NCBI RefSeq assembly: GCF_002368195.1 | Contig: NZ_AP018178.1 | Span: 6,522,645-6,586,644 of the forward strand | Source of the DNA: Calothrix sp. NIES-2100 | GTDB lineage: Bacteria; Cyanobacteriota; Cyanobacteriia; Cyanobacteriales; Nostocaceae | Direction: 5' to 3' | DNA length: 64,000 nucleotides | Shown: positions 1 to 7,800 of the stretch, one piece after another | Layout: every line of letters begins with the position of its first letter | How positions within the stretch are numbered: position 1 is the stretch's first letter | Translations under genes and position numbers: made by a program | Notes under the pieces: generated by a model | Databases searched by the model: none | Told to the model about the DNA's origin: nothing | What the model saw: only the letters and a program-made list of their open reading frames with translations

Positions 1-58
1 AGCTATTGAGAGCCTTAATTTGTTCTGTTAAGGGAATTTCTAATTGAGTCGGTAACAT
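1..58 (-). CDS. Partial CDS, N-terminal end of an unknown protein
   Basis: A reading frame opens with ATG at 58 on the minus strand and runs off the left edge of the window. Only 19 codons are visible, starting MLPTQLEIPL. There is no motif to identify it. The short hydrophilic start would suit an antitoxin or other small protein, but this is only a guess. Confidence 0.4.
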   Translation of the reverse strand, partial: MLPTQLEIPLTEQIKALNS

Positions 59-368
59 GATGCAAACCTCTTGTAATCAGTAAACACAATCAAGACATTC
101 ATGGCTGATGTTTTATTCGCGCCATCCCTACTTGCTGCTGTGAAAGAATCTACGAAGACTTTTGAGAATTGATTTCTCAATCAAAAATTCAACTAGTTGC
201 TGCGCCGAATCGAGTCCTGATCTGTTAATACACCATCTCTGACGACAATTCCCGGCTGACAATCCCAAATTTCTGTGAAAACATATCGATTCTTGCAATT
301 GCGCCGCCTAATGCACATTTGGGATTCAGTCCTAGTAATCCATTGTGTCCGTAGGGCGGGGTCTCTCC

Positions 369-590
369 CATTGGTGTCAACTTAAGTCAAAACGCTTATT
401 CCACGGGCATTTTACCCCACCCCTCAATCCCCTCCCCTTGCCAAGGGGAACTCGGGGCCCCCTCTGGGGATTAGGGGCAGGGAGGTTTTGCGTCAGCAAA
501 GCCGGGGTGGGGTGACGCGTTGAGTGATGGTAAGCGAGTGAGTTCAAAATCACGTCTTGGCAAGAGTTTCACGTTAAGTTGACACGTATG
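369..590 (-). mobile_element. Small non-autonomous transposon (MITE), copy 1, 222 bp
   Basis: The element starts CATTGGTGTCAACTTAAG and ends TTAAGTTGACACGTATG, so its ends are inverted repeats. It is flanked by a perfect 9-bp direct repeat, GGTCTCTCC, at 360-368 and 591-599. It is in opposite orientation to the copies at 26440 and 52405 and about 28 bp longer, with extra G/C-rich sequence near its middle. Removing it joins 353-361 to 598-606 as the two arms of a 9-bp hairpin (AGGGCGGGG/CCCCGCCCT), so it landed in a hairpin loop. It has no coding capacity for a transposase. Confidence 0.85.
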
Positions 591-647
591 GGTCTCTCCC
601 CGCCCTTTGCAACCATCAATGAAACACAATCATTGATGGAATCGCTA

Positions 648-1112
648 TTACCATTGTGTAAAAGGATGTTTGACTAAATTGCTGTTGAAATACTTGGGGT
701 TATCTGAAACTTCCGCACCAATCCAGATTGGTAGTTCAATCAGTTGCTTTTCATCACTCAATTCAACTTCTGCGATTATCAGTCCTTTATTGACACCATC
801 AAACTCATCGATTTCCCAAATCAAATTACCGTATTCTATTCTGTAGCGCATTTTTTCGATTAAAGGGCGATCGCATAAAGTATCGAGCATTTCTTGAGCA
901 TCTTCCACAGGGATAGGGTACTCAAACTCTGATCTGGTATATTGGACAGTCCCCCCCTTAATGGTTAAGTAACCTTGGTCTTTGACGATCCGCACACGTA
1001 CTGTAGCTTGTTTTGCAGTAGAAATATATCCCTGAACATATCGGCTACCTTGGGCTAGCTTTCTCCAGCTATCGCCGTTGACTAAAAATTTCCGCTCTAT
1101 TTCTGCTGCCAT
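648..1112 (-). CDS. CYTH-domain protein (triphosphate tunnel metalloenzyme)
   Basis: This 154-residue protein begins MAAEIERKFLV and carries the CYTH signature E-x-E-x-K at residues 4-8. Later strands show alternating basic and acidic residues (KDQGYLTIKG, EFEYPI, EKMRYRIEY, WEIDEFDG), the tunnel-lining pattern of the family. Bacterial stand-alone CYTH proteins of this length mostly hydrolyse inorganic triphosphate with a divalent metal; adenylate cyclase or thiamine-triphosphatase activity is known in relatives. It is a complete cytoplasmic protein and appears to be a single-gene unit. The hairpin 3' of it (353-361/598-606) is split by the MITE at 369-590, which could affect its transcript end. 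Confidence 0.85.
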   Translation of the reverse strand: MAAEIERKFLVNGDSWRKLAQGSRYVQGYISTAKQATVRVRIVKDQGYLTIKGGTVQYTRSEFEYPIPVEDAQEMLDTLCDRPLIEKMRYRIEYGNLIWEIDEFDGVNKGLIIAEVELSDEKQLIELPIWIGAEVSDNPKYFNSNLVKHPFTQW

Positions 1113-1247
1113 TGTAATTTAGGTTGAATGTAAGATATATAAACCTAATCTAAGTTGAGAACTGGAATTGTCCAAAAGGGAACAGGGAATAGGGAACAGA
1201 GAATAAGAATTTTCCTGTGTAATCGCAGTCATTGAAAACACGCCAAT

Positions 1248-1290
1248 GCCCAATCCCCAATGCCCTATGCCCAATCCCCAATGCCCTATG
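1248..1290. repeat. Heptamer tandem repeat (CCCAATG type)
   Basis: Degenerate 7-bp units of the form CAATGCC/CCCAATC run up to the start of the aldolase gene. They create an in-frame upstream ATG at 1260 that would add 13 low-complexity residues to the aldolase. Confidence 0.7.
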
Positions 1291-1298
1291 ATCTCAGA

Positions 1299-1961
1299 AT
1301 GTCTAATCTAGTTTGGTTATCACAATTGCAACAACACCGGGCGATCGCAGTTATCCGGGCGTCAAAGTTAGAATTGGCAAAGCAAATGGCTTTGACTGTC
1401 GCAGCAGCGGGAATGCAGTTAATTGAGATTACTTGGAATAGCGATCGCGCTGGGGAATTAATTAGCCAACTCCGCCAGGAATTACCCCATTGTACAATTG
1501 GGACTGGGACGCTATTTAACGTCTCACAATTAGAAGATGCGATCGCCTCTGGGGCGCAATTTCTCTTTACACCCCATGTTGATTTAGCCATGATCAAAGC
1601 CGCAGTAGCCCAAGATGTACCGATTATTCCCGGCGCGCTGTCACCTACAGAAATTGTTACCGCTTGGAATTATGGCGCTAGCTGTGTCAAAGTATTTCCT
1701 GTAGAAGCAATGGGAGGAGCTAATTATATTAAAAGCCTCCAAGGGCCATTGGGCAAAATTCCTTTAATACCCACAGGGGGGGTAAATTTAGAAAATGCCA
1801 AAGAATTTTTACAAGCAGGTGCGATCGCTGTCGGTTTAAGTAGTCAATTATTCCCCAAGCATTTAGTCACCGAGGGAAATTGGCTGGCGATTGCCGAACA
1901 GGTGCAAAAATTGATACAACAGATAGGATACTTTAGGGTAAAAACAGAAAATTTTCCCTAA
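1299..1961 (+). CDS. eda: KDPG/KHG aldolase (2-keto-3-deoxy-6-phosphogluconate aldolase)
   Basis: The 220-residue protein is a class I aldolase of the Entner-Doudoroff pathway, splitting 2-keto-3-deoxy-6-phosphogluconate into pyruvate and glyceraldehyde-3-phosphate; relatives also cleave 4-hydroxy-2-oxoglutarate. The Schiff-base lysine is K131 in the motif CVKVFPVEAMGG, the active-site glutamate is E43 in LIEITWNS, and the phosphate loop is GALSPTE. Length matches the family. The ATG at 1299 (MSNLVWLSQL) was chosen over the in-frame ATG at 1260, because the latter lies in heptamer repeat DNA. The next gene follows by 23 bp on the same strand but its function is unrelated. Confidence 0.9.
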   Translation: MSNLVWLSQLQQHRAIAVIRASKLELAKQMALTVAAAGMQLIEITWNSDRAGELISQLRQELPHCTIGTGTLFNVSQLEDAIASGAQFLFTPHVDLAMIKAAVAQDVPIIPGALSPTEIVTAWNYGASCVKVFPVEAMGGANYIKSLQGPLGKIPLIPTGGVNLENAKEFLQAGAIAVGLSSQLFPKHLVTEGNWLAIAEQVQKLIQQIGYFRVKTENFP

Positions 1962-1984
1962 ACTTCCTATTAAGTGTATTTACG

Positions 1985-2497
1985 ATGAAAAGCTTGATTA
2001 ATCATCACTGGATGCGCCGCCTAGCTATACTGCTTGCGGGTGTAACACTCTCGGTGAGTGTAGTAAATTCGGGAGTGTCTGAAGTTTCAGCAAAAGCAAA
2101 AGATGATACAACTGTCAAAAGCATCGAGACACTAAAACAATCTCAGAAACGTTGGATTCAAATAAATCTTGCTAAACAACGGCTAATTGCTTGGGAAGGT
2201 AAAACACCTGTTTATGCGATTACTATTTCCACAGGTAAAAAATCTACCCCCACGCGCATTGGTACTTTTAAAATTCAAACCAAATTTAAATCTACCAGAA
2301 TGCGTGGTAGAGACTACGATGTTCCAGATGTCCCCTATGCGATGTTTTACCAAGGTAGCTACGGAATTCACGGAGCTTATTGGCATCGCAGGTTTGGTAC
2401 TCCCGTCAGTCACGGTTGTGTGAATGTTGCCCCAAATCATGCTAAGTGGTTATTTAATTGGGCATCAGTAGGAACAGCAGTATTTATTCATAAGTAA
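1985..2497 (+). CDS. L,D-transpeptidase (YkuD family), exported
   Basis: The 170-residue precursor starts with a signal peptide (MKSLINHHWMRRLAILLAGVTLSV, cleavage probably after about residue 36). The YkuD domain follows at about residues 55-170, with the catalytic motif S-H-G-C-V-N at 142-147 (nucleophile C145, H143) and the upstream GIHG at 127-130. Such enzymes make 3-3 crosslinks in peptidoglycan or attach proteins to it, in the periplasm. There is no LysM or other binding domain, so this is a minimal catalytic form. It may be co-transcribed with eda. Confidence 0.9.
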   Translation: MKSLINHHWMRRLAILLAGVTLSVSVVNSGVSEVSAKAKDDTTVKSIETLKQSQKRWIQINLAKQRLIAWEGKTPVYAITISTGKKSTPTRIGTFKIQTKFKSTRMRGRDYDVPDVPYAMFYQGSYGIHGAYWHRRFGTPVSHGCVNVAPNHAKWLFNWASVGTAVFIHK

Positions 2498-2499
2498 TG

Positions 2500-2775
2500 G
2501 GCTAGAGTCAATAGTCAACAGTCAATAGTCAACAGTCAACAGTCAACAGTCAACAGTCAATAGTTAACAGTCAATAGTCAATAGTCAACAGTCAACAGTC
2601 AATAGTCAACAGTCAACAGTCAATAGTCAATAGTCAACAGTCAACAGTCAACAGTCTGTAGGGGCGGGTTTATTTAGATCATTGTTGCTCGGTGAGGATA
2701 TCTGTGAACCCGCCCGTACAACAGTCAACAGTCAACAGTCAACCGTCAACCGTCAACCGTCAACCGTCAACCGTC
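2500..2775. repeat. Heptamer tandem repeat array AGTCAAC/AGTCAAT
   Basis: More than 25 units of the heptamer AGTCAAC or AGTCAAT (later CCGTCAA) fill the spacer between the transpeptidase and the amidohydrolase. The array is interrupted at 2657-2720 by a G/C-rich inverted repeat. It is a short tandemly repeated repeat of the kind known from Nostocales. Confidence 0.9.
2657..2720. repeat. Inverted-repeat element inside the heptamer array
   Basis: TGTAGGGGCGGGTTTA at 2657-2672 is answered by GAACCCGCCCGTACA at 2706-2720. The 64-bp palindromic unit splits the AGTCAAC array, so it was inserted into, or was there before, the repeat expansion. It would form a strong hairpin upstream of the amidohydrolase start. 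Confidence 0.65.
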
Positions 2776-2783
2776 GAATTAAT

Positions 2784-3896
2784 ATGAATCTGGCTGACAT
2801 TCCCTTAATTGACCAACACGCCCACAATATACTACGACCGGAAGTAGCGGCGCGTTATCCTTTTGCTGGGGCTTTTACAGAAGGATATGACGAGGAGATA
2901 GTTAACAATCATGCACGTAATACCTTCTTTTATCGGCGTAGTCTCCGGGAAATCGCGGCTTTATTGGAATGTGAAGCGCAGGAAAGTGCGATCGCGGCGC
3001 GGCGAGAAAGTTTAGGATTAGAAAATCTCACACAGCTTTATTTTCGGGCGGCAAATCTAGAAGCAATTTATCTAGATGACGGATTAGAGCCTGAGAGTAT
3101 CTTACCGCTCTCATGGCATGAAAAATTGATTCCTGTCCGCAGAATTCTCCGCTTGGAGGTGGTAGCAGAACAACTAATTCCCCAAACAGAAGATTTTGCA
3201 TCTTTCCTCACTAGATTTCAAAGCGAAATTGATCCACCACCACCAAGAGTTGTTGGCTTCAAGAGTATTGTTTGTTACCGTACTGGGTTGGATGTGCAAC
3301 CTGTAACTTTTGAAGTAGCAGCATCTCGCTTTTACGAAATTAAACGACAGCTTACTAATCAACCACTACGTCTAGTTGATAAACCTCTGATTGATTTTTT
3401 ACTACAACAAGCTTTATTAATTGCGGCTAAATATCGGCTACCAGTGCAATTACATACTGGCTTTGGCGATCGGGATTTAGATTTACGATTAGCCAATCCT
3501 CTCAATTTGCGATCGCTTTTAGAATTACCCCAGTACCGTCAAGCACCCTTGGTATTACTACATGCTGCCTATCCTTATATGCGAGAAGCGGGATATTTAG
3601 CTTCTGTCTATCCCCAAGTCTATTTAGATTTTGGTTTGGCAGTACCATCTTTAAGTGTATCAGGGATGCGAGAGGCAATCAGGCAATTGCTGGAGTTAAC
3701 TCCTACTAGTAAACTCATGTATTCTTCTGATGCTCATACAATTCCTGAGTTGTATTATTTAGCCGCTAAATGGGGGCGTCAGTTATTGGGAGAAGTGCTA
3801 GACCAAGCAATTCAAGATTCTGATTTAACTGGGGATGAAGCTTTGGCGATCGCTACTGCAATTTTACGCAAAAATGCTTTATCTCTGTATAGATAA
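2784..3896 (+). CDS. Amidohydrolase of the amidohydrolase-2 type
   Basis: The 370-residue protein has a metal-dependent TIM-barrel hydrolase pattern: HAH near the N terminus (IDQHAHN, residues 8-14), LHTGFGDRD after the second third, LLHAAYPY, and YSSDAH near the C terminus. These supply the metal-binding histidines and the catalytic aspartate. The family hydrolyses or decarboxylates varied small molecules; similar proteins form the N-terminal half of FluG-type glutamine synthetase fusions. The substrate cannot be read from the sequence. The ATG at 2784 (MNLADIPLID) was chosen; an upstream start at 2682 would only add residues encoded by repeat DNA. Confidence 0.8.
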   Translation: MNLADIPLIDQHAHNILRPEVAARYPFAGAFTEGYDEEIVNNHARNTFFYRRSLREIAALLECEAQESAIAARRESLGLENLTQLYFRAANLEAIYLDDGLEPESILPLSWHEKLIPVRRILRLEVVAEQLIPQTEDFASFLTRFQSEIDPPPPRVVGFKSIVCYRTGLDVQPVTFEVAASRFYEIKRQLTNQPLRLVDKPLIDFLLQQALLIAAKYRLPVQLHTGFGDRDLDLRLANPLNLRSLLELPQYRQAPLVLLHAAYPYMREAGYLASVYPQVYLDFGLAVPSLSVSGMREAIRQLLELTPTSKLMYSSDAHTIPELYYLAAKWGRQLLGEVLDQAIQDSDLTGDEALAIATAILRKNALSLYR

Positions 3897-3900
3897 TTAA

Positions 3901-3929
3901 ATACCCGACTTCTTGGAGAAGTCGGGTAT
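3901..3929 (+). terminator. Hairpin terminator after the amidohydrolase
   Basis: ATACCCGACTTC and GAAGTCGGGTAT form a 12-bp perfect stem with a 5-base loop, 5 bp after the stop codon. The T-run after it is poor. The same arm sequence forms the ends of the larger element at 52351-52830, so this may be a mobile hairpin that now serves as terminator. Confidence 0.65.
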
Positions 3930-3941
3930 CTGAGTCAAGTA

Positions 3942-4089
3942 ATACCAATTTAATGTGAAGTTGCGCATATCCCGATCCCCCTAAATCCCCCTTTTTAAGG
4001 GGGACTTTGATAGATGTTTTCCAGTTCCCCCCTTTTTAAGGGGGGCTAGGGGGGATCGAATTCTATGCAGCTTCATAAAGAATTGGTAT
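3942..4089. mobile_element. Palindromic MITE, 148 bp
   Basis: The ends ATACCAATT (3942-3950) and AATTGGTAT (4081-4089) are perfect inverted repeats, and the pairing extends imperfectly inward through TGTGAAGTTGC and GCAGCTTCATA. The interior holds C-rich and G-rich hairpins (CCCCCTTTTTAAGGGGG and a similar second one). No coding sequence is present. No clear target duplication was seen. Confidence 0.65.
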
Positions 4090-4109
4090 AACTGCTAAAA
4101 ACACTAGAT

Positions 4110-4571
4110 TTAAGTTACTCGTGGTTTGATATATTGCCGATCGAGTCCTTTATATTGCCCATCCAGACCTTGTTTTATCCAATTCAAACATTCAAATTCT
4201 GATTTGAATAATTTTGGTGCGGCAATATTATTCAATAACTCCGGTGGGTAGTGGTCATAAAAATATTTACCCTCCTGTTGACAGACGATTACTAAATTGT
4301 TGCGGTAAATATAGCGTGATTTAAAACTATCTCCACTGTTGATAAAATCGGACTTTTGGTCAATATGCTCTTTGGCAATATCAATGATATTACCGATACT
4401 ACTGCCATAGATTTTCGCTGGATTTTCTGCTTTGTGAAATTGGCTTTTACTTCCAATTTCTGCCAATAATTTATATGAATAAATTTCGTAATTATCGGCT
4501 TTACCAAAAACAAATGGAATGATGAGATATCCTTTATATGACACTGAGTTTTCATAAAGAAGACGACTCAT
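4110..4571 (-). CDS. Hypothetical protein, 153 aa
   Basis: The start at 4571 is preceded by a strong ribosome binding site (AAAGGAGGTTGAG before ATG), which supports it as a real gene. The protein is soluble and rich in Tyr, Lys and Asn, without a signal peptide or membrane segment. The last 25 residues contain a short internal repeat (GLDGQYK, GLDRQYI). I do not recognise a family. It stands alone between a MITE and an AT-rich spacer. Confidence 0.6.
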   Translation of the reverse strand: MSRLLYENSVSYKGYLIIPFVFGKADNYEIYSYKLLAEIGSKSQFHKAENPAKIYGSSIGNIIDIAKEHIDQKSDFINSGDSFKSRYIYRNNLVIVCQQEGKYFYDHYPPELLNNIAAPKLFKSEFECLNWIKQGLDGQYKGLDRQYIKPRVT

Positions 4572-5042
4572 CTCAACCTCCTTTGGTGTAATGCTCCCTG
4601 AGTTTTAGCCCCAATTCTTTCTATGCTAACAGATTATCTATTTCTGTTAGTTATTATTTAATTATATATATTTAGATTGTCTTTTGGACAAGAGGGTTAT
4701 CCCCCCTTATTTTGAAGATAATAGAAAGAAAAGAGGACTAACAGCAACCTGTGCAATTATCATTATCGCTCTTGAGGAAATTAGTAAGTATTAGATATAT
4801 TGCAAAAGTCAAAAAATCTTGATTTTCTTGGTTAAGATTAATTCTTAATTGCGAAATTCGCACATAATACTAGATTTCTAGATTTGAATCTGTTGCCGAA
4901 TTGTAGAGCATTGGTATAAAATCTCATCACAATTTCTCGATTAGCAAGAGTAATTACTAATTTATGCTGCTAATCTTGATATATTTCATACTTGAAGCTG
5001 AAAGATTTTTAGTTTTGAACAAAACATCAAAAATCTGGACGC
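4572..5042. other. AT-rich spacer, no gene seen
   Basis: This spacer lies between the start of the 153-aa gene and the end of the DUF72 gene. It is AT-rich and carries only short open frames without ribosome binding sites. It likely holds the promoter of the leftward 153-aa gene. No convincing repeat or RNA structure was recognised. Confidence 0.4.
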
Positions 5043-5897
5043 TCACCATAAACTCAGCTGGTTGGGTGGAAGAGAGAGGTGATTCCAAGGTAGAGGTGGA
5101 ACTGCGACACCATTCTGTTCTAGCAAATTTTGAAAGTGACGCGCCGTATTGGGCGATCGCTCTTCCATAGGACAATGAACAAAGAAATAAATCCGCACTC
5201 CCGCCTGTAACCATTGCTGAATCTGCGTCACCCACTCTTCCATAAAAGGTTGATTCACAGATAAATTCGGATGAGAAATAAACCGAATTAGGCTAAAAGG
5301 CGCTGTGACGCTAAATTGTACTGGTAATTTGGGTTTGCGTCTTTCTGATTGTAGCTGCGGGTCATCATCTCCCGTATAGATAGGGCGTGAATCTAACAAA
5401 ACTCTGCCCACATTTAACTTTTCTAACAGCGTTGTCAAATTACTCGCATGGGGTTCTATAAACCAATCTTGATGGCGAACTTCTAAGGCTAGGGGTGCTA
5501 CCTTGTGCGGCCAAGCTTCTAGAAAACTAGCCAAATCTGCCATTAATGTAGGTGCGTAACTTGGTGGTAATTGGGCAAATATCGGCCCAAGACGCTCACC
5601 TAAAGCTTGCATTCCCTCCAAAAATTTTAAAGCCGCCGGAATCTGGGGTTGCAACAAACCCTCATGGGTAATACTTCGCGGTAATTTCAAACAAAATTCA
5701 AAACCTGGGGGTGTTTCTGTTCTCCAACGAGTGACAGTTTCCTGATTTGGGATAGCGTAGAAAGTGGTATTACCCTCAACAGTTGTAAACCGCCGACTGT
5801 AAAGGGAAAGAAACTCAGCTGTACGAGTACCTTGGGGGTAAAGTTCGCCCACCCATCCTTTATACGCCCAAACTGCACACCCAATAAAAAAGTTCAC
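5043..5897 (-). CDS. DUF72 family protein (YecE-like)
   Basis: From the GTG at 5897 the protein is 284 residues and begins VNFFIGCAVWAYKGW, the normal N terminus of DUF72 proteins, a TIM-barrel family of unknown biochemical role. Further family features are the YSRRFTTVEGNTTFYAIPN segment, FCLKLPRSITHE, and the late VYFF-like strand (VRIYFFVHCPMEE). The frame stays open up to 6176, but the extra 93 residues come from heptamer and nonamer repeat DNA (GMRGMRRMR, CPMPNAQCPMP), so the long form is rejected. It faces the PadR-type regulator, with the repeat DNA between them. Confidence 0.85.
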   Translation of the reverse strand: MNFFIGCAVWAYKGWVGELYPQGTRTAEFLSLYSRRFTTVEGNTTFYAIPNQETVTRWRTETPPGFEFCLKLPRSITHEGLLQPQIPAALKFLEGMQALGERLGPIFAQLPPSYAPTLMADLASFLEAWPHKVAPLALEVRHQDWFIEPHASNLTTLLEKLNVGRVLLDSRPIYTGDDDPQLQSERRKPKLPVQFSVTAPFSLIRFISHPNLSVNQPFMEEWVTQIQQWLQAGVRIYFFVHCPMEERSPNTARHFQNLLEQNGVAVPPLPWNHLSLPPNQLSLW

Positions 5898-5942
5898 AAG
5901 CTTTACGCCCAAAAGCTTTGATGTTCCATACTCAATTGTACA

Positions 5943-5985
5943 AGTTTTGGGCATTGGGCATTGGGCATTGGGCATTGGGCATTGG
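5943..5985. repeat. Heptamer tandem repeat GGGCATT
   Basis: Four to five tandem copies of GGGCATT precede the DUF72 gene on its upstream side. Such repeats can mislead start-site choice, as seen here. Confidence 0.85.
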
Positions 5986-6001
5986 GAAGAAAACTCCCCA
6001 C

Positions 6002-6055
6002 ACTCCCTCATCCTCCTCATCCCCCTCATCCCCCTCATCTCCCTCATCCCCGGCT
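6002..6055. repeat. Nonamer repeat CTCATCCCC
   Basis: About five tandem 9-bp units of CTCATCCCC with small variations lie between the divergent DUF72 and PadR genes. Confidence 0.75.
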
Positions 6056-6106
6056 CAATATAGGCGAAAATGAAATCTTGACTTATTGTTGCAAAAGCCT
6101 TGCCTG

Positions 6107-6412
6107 ATGGATGGTCGAGAGTTCTATTCCAGTTTGATTCGGCTGCATATTCTGCATCATGCAGTTGAGGAGCCAATTTTTGGTCTAGGTATTATTGAAG
6201 AATTGGCACGTCACGGCTACAAACTCAGTGCTGGAACACTCTACCCGATGCTACACGATATGGAGCGCAAGGGATACCTGTACTCTGTTGAAGAGCGCGT
6301 GGGACGACAAAGCCGAAGAATTTACCGAGCTACTGATTTAGGAAAAATTACTCTAGAGAATGCCAAAGAAAAGGTACGAGAATTATTTGGGGAATTGTTC
6401 GAGGAGTCGTAA
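6107..6412 (+). CDS. PadR family transcriptional regulator
   Basis: The 101-residue protein is a small winged-helix regulator. It shows the PadR pattern: helix 1 YSSLIRLHILHHAVEEPIFGLGIIEEL, recognition region LSAGTLYPMLHDMERKGYL with the typical GTLYP core, and the wing RVGRQSRRIYRATDLGKITL. PadR proteins usually repress a neighbouring exporter or stress gene as dimers. No obvious target gene is adjacent here. The ATG at 6107 was chosen; a TTG at 6086 would add seven residues. It is divergent from the DUF72 gene. Confidence 0.88.
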   Translation: MDGREFYSSLIRLHILHHAVEEPIFGLGIIEELARHGYKLSAGTLYPMLHDMERKGYLYSVEERVGRQSRRIYRATDLGKITLENAKEKVRELFGELFEES

Positions 6413-6911
6413 AATTATCTCCTCACCGAAACAGTGAAGATTAAAATCTGCTTTTCCAGCATTGCTGGCTATGTTAGCGAAGAAAGGCTACAGGGCAAGA
6501 GGGAAGATTTAAGTATTAAATAAAATTAAGTCTTTTGTACTTTTGCATAAGAGTTAAAGCCTTTTAATTTATCAAAAAGCAAGTCCATAGCAACTTTATT
6601 AAATATCCTGAATTTATTCATGAGGATTTCCTCCTGCTGCATGTATCAATACTTCTGCCTTCTTAAAAAAGCCTTTTTATAGGAGCTAATCAGCGCGATC
6701 GCACTGCCCAAAAATTCCCGTAACACCTCTGCCTTATACTCTTCCATTAGATAGAAGCGGAATCCTCTTCTAATTATTTAAAGTAAACCTATTAAGGTAA
6801 AGCTAATTTTTTTCTGCGCCGGGAATGTCTCGGCGTTAGATTTTCATAAATCTCAAATAGTAGAAACTTTAAGTCCTAAATAAACTCATTATTAAGCATA
6901 TTCGTAGTCAA
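6413..6911. other. Spacer with one hairpin, no gene seen
   Basis: About 500 bp between the PadR gene and the lipoprotein gene carry no supported reading frame. A short hairpin (GCGCCGGGAATGTCTCGGCG, 6817-6836) sits upstream of the lipoprotein gene. The rest is AT-rich and presumably holds that gene's promoter. Confidence 0.4.
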
Positions 6912-7505
6912 ATGTATAGTCACAAATACAGTTTAAGCACCATACCAAGCAAATGGCTGAGTAAAGCAACGCTTTTAACACTCTTTGTCACCGGGATTAC
7001 TGCTTGTGTTCCCGATCCAAAGCAACCTGATGTTGTTGTTGTTCCTACGCCACAAGCAACGGTAACCGTCACCGCTACACCACAGGTAACAGCTACCGTT
7101 GTTGTTACTCCTACACCACAAGTAACAACTATTGTTCAGACTGAACCAATCACGGATGTATTAGTAATTACCAACGCTAATAAACAGACACTTGTAAATA
7201 GACCAGTACAGTTTACAAATGTGAATGTTCAAAGTGTAGTAGGCGATCGCGCTTTTTGGATTGGTTCAAGTAATACTCAACGAGTATTTGTAGTTTTGGC
7301 TCCCAAACTAGATGCGGGAACTGCTGAAAATAAGGTTGTTGTCAAACAAGGACAAACCCTAGATTTAGCAGGTGTACTCAAAGCAGTACCCAGTGTCAAA
7401 CAAGCACAGCAGCAGTGGAAGGGTTTAACTGCTACTGAAGCTCAAGGGCTAAGCAACCAAGTAATTTACCTAGAAGCAAATCAAATTAAGTTTAAGTCTA
7501 CCTGA
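6912..7505 (+). CDS. Putative lipoprotein with Val/Thr/Pro-rich linker
   Basis: The 197-residue precursor has a basic N terminus, a hydrophobic segment (residues 19-31) and a lipobox ending at C32 (TGITAC), so it is probably a membrane-anchored lipoprotein. Residues 37-80 are a degenerate repeat of V, T, P and A (PTPQATVTVTATPQV), a flexible linker. The C-terminal 110 residues form a compact domain (VLVITNANKQTLVNRPVQF, FWIGSSNTQRVFVVL) that I cannot assign with certainty; it recalls small OB-like folds of secreted proteins. It is probably a single gene, with the decayed gene 7498-7662 overlapping its 3' end on the other strand. Confidence 0.65.
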   Translation: MYSHKYSLSTIPSKWLSKATLLTLFVTGITACVPDPKQPDVVVVPTPQATVTVTATPQVTATVVVTPTPQVTTIVQTEPITDVLVITNANKQTLVNRPVQFTNVNVQSVVGDRAFWIGSSNTQRVFVVLAPKLDAGTAENKVVVKQGQTLDLAGVLKAVPSVKQAQQQWKGLTATEAQGLSNQVIYLEANQIKFKST

Positions 7506-7662
7506 TATGTAGATCAAAAAAATATTTAACGTTTAACGTGAGCCTCGAAGGGAAGCACACATCATGTGCGTGCAGATTCACCACAGACTTGTACCCTTGT
7601 TCGACAAGCTGTTTTAGTGTCTGGGCGGAAAACTCATCGCTCACTTTCTTGATCTCACTCAT
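7498..7662 (-). pseudogene. Remnant of a DUF442/BLH-type phosphatase gene
   Basis: An ATG at 7662 on the minus strand opens a 54-codon frame. The first ~30 residues (MSEIKKVSDEFSAQ, then TLKQLVEQGYKSVVNL) resemble the N terminus of DUF442 proteins (beta-lactamase hydrolase-like phosphatases), which normally read ...FSVAGQ... EQL...GFKSVVNLR. The sequence then loses similarity and stops, and the glycine-containing linker after FSAQ seems shortened. Its 3' end overlaps the lipoprotein gene by 8 bp. I read it as a truncated gene whose body has been lost. Family assignment is from memory of the motif and is not certain. Confidence 0.5.
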
Positions 7663-7731
7663 GCATACTCCATAAACTCGATTGAATTACCGTATTATTA
7701 GCTCTGACATGGTAACATAGACTAGCTTCTC

Positions 7732-7767
7732 AATATATAGATTTTCGTTATCGAAAACCGATATATT
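7732..7767. promoter_or_regulatory. Candidate operator palindrome upstream of chrA
   Basis: A 36-bp near-perfect inverted repeat, AATATATAGATTTTCG paired with CGAAAACCGATATATT around a short centre, lies between the decayed DUF442 gene and the chromate transporter. Its size and AT-rich symmetrical form suit a dimeric repressor, for example an ArsR/BigR-type regulator. No such regulator gene is in the window. Confidence 0.55.
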
Positions 7768-7800
7768 AATTTTGTCGATCAAATCATCAGGAAAAGTATA

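Noticed and set aside
4964..5170. 68-residue plus-strand frame beside the DUF72 gene
   Set aside because: It overlaps the end of the DUF72 gene and has no start signal.
5898..6176. Longer N terminus for the DUF72 protein
   Set aside because: The added residues are translated repeat DNA (GMRGMRRMR, CPMPNAQ), and the GTG at 5897 gives the normal family start.
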